DNA from: PZPK01 sp963974595 | GTDB taxonomy: Bacteria > Pseudomonadota > Gammaproteobacteria > Pseudomonadales > Oleiphilaceae | Assembly: GCA_963974595.1 (NCBI GenBank) | Contig: CAXBDA010000113.1 | Location: forward strand, 1 to 6,296 | Reading direction: 5' to 3' | DNA length: 6,296 bases | In this document: one piece after another, positions 6,084 to 6,296 of the stretch | Numbering within the stretch: the stretch's first letter is position 1 | Layout: each line of letters begins with the position of its first letter | Translations under genes and position numbers: made by a program | Notes under the pieces: model-generated | What the model was told of the DNA's origin: nothing | Database searches by the model: none | The model's input: only the letters and a program-made list of their open reading frames with translations

Positions 6084-6296
6084 TCAATCCGGGTAATGTT
6101 TCCTGAGCTAGCAGCTCCTTGTTCTAAATTAAACTCCCAGCGTCATCAAATACAGTTTGATTTATCACAAATTCATCACAAGAGTTCATATGTTTATAAA
6201 GCTTGCTATGTAGGCCTTCTCAAGTATCTGAAATTAGCGCAGACTGATCCAAATGCCCTATCCGCCTGTACTGTTAGTCAGTTATAAATAGTCAGT

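Noticed and set aside
6096..6287. 63-codon plus-strand open frame after the lipoprotein gene
   Set aside because: It has no good Shine-Dalgarno, no recognisable domain or hydrophobic pattern, and follows the lipoprotein stop by 12 bases without conserved features. It is treated as chance. The region 6084-6296 otherwise shows only a weak hairpin (GAGCT-AGC-AGCTC, 6105-6117) without a T tract.
6275..6296. Direct repeat TAGTCAGT at 6275-6282 and 6289-6296
   Set aside because: Two 8-bp copies 14 bp apart in AT-rich DNA at the window edge could be chance; more downstream sequence would be needed to call a repeat array.

Overview
The window looks like chromosomal DNA of a moderately AT-rich gammaproteobacterium. 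Release factor 1 is very close to the enterobacterial protein along its whole length, the short hydratase reads like Aeromonas PhaJ, and the regulator and lipoprotein families are typical of marine and environmental gammaproteobacteria. The genus cannot be fixed from this sequence. There is no transposase, integrase, phage gene, tRNA, rRNA or CRISPR array. All large genes are intact except for a possibly shortened C-terminus in the AraC-type regulator.

Left part, minus strand (1-2494). A 17-bp tandem repeat (1-47) runs up to a strong perfect-stem hairpin (50-86), which is the likely terminator of prfA (102-1184). Upstream of prfA and pointing the same way is a class III CoA-transferase (1277-2494). 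It looks like 2-methylfumaryl-CoA (mesaconyl-CoA) isomerase, Mct. The usual gammaproteobacterial partners of prfA are absent: hemA on its 5' side and prmC directly on its 3' side.

Middle part, plus strand (about 2640-4306). A divergent regulatory region carries a spaced inverted repeat, TGCGAAT-N16-ATTCGCA, whose right arm overlaps a plausible -35 box. It is followed by a GAF-like/HD-GYP protein with every metal ligand of the active family present. A PhaJ-type (R)-enoyl-CoA hydratase starts 29 bp later and is probably co-transcribed. A predicted c-di-GMP phosphodiesterase thus seems to share a transcript with an acyl-CoA enzyme, next to a divergent acyl-CoA enzyme gene.

Right part (4354-6296). 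An AraC-type regulator on the minus strand converges on the hydratase gene. Across an AT-rich divergent region lies a DUF1499 lipoprotein gene. The last 213 bases hold no gene I can support.

No new multi-gene defence or mobile system is visible. The points most worth following are the orphan mct-like gene beside prfA, the HD-GYP/phaJ pairing with its candidate operator, and the unusual end of the AraC-type protein.
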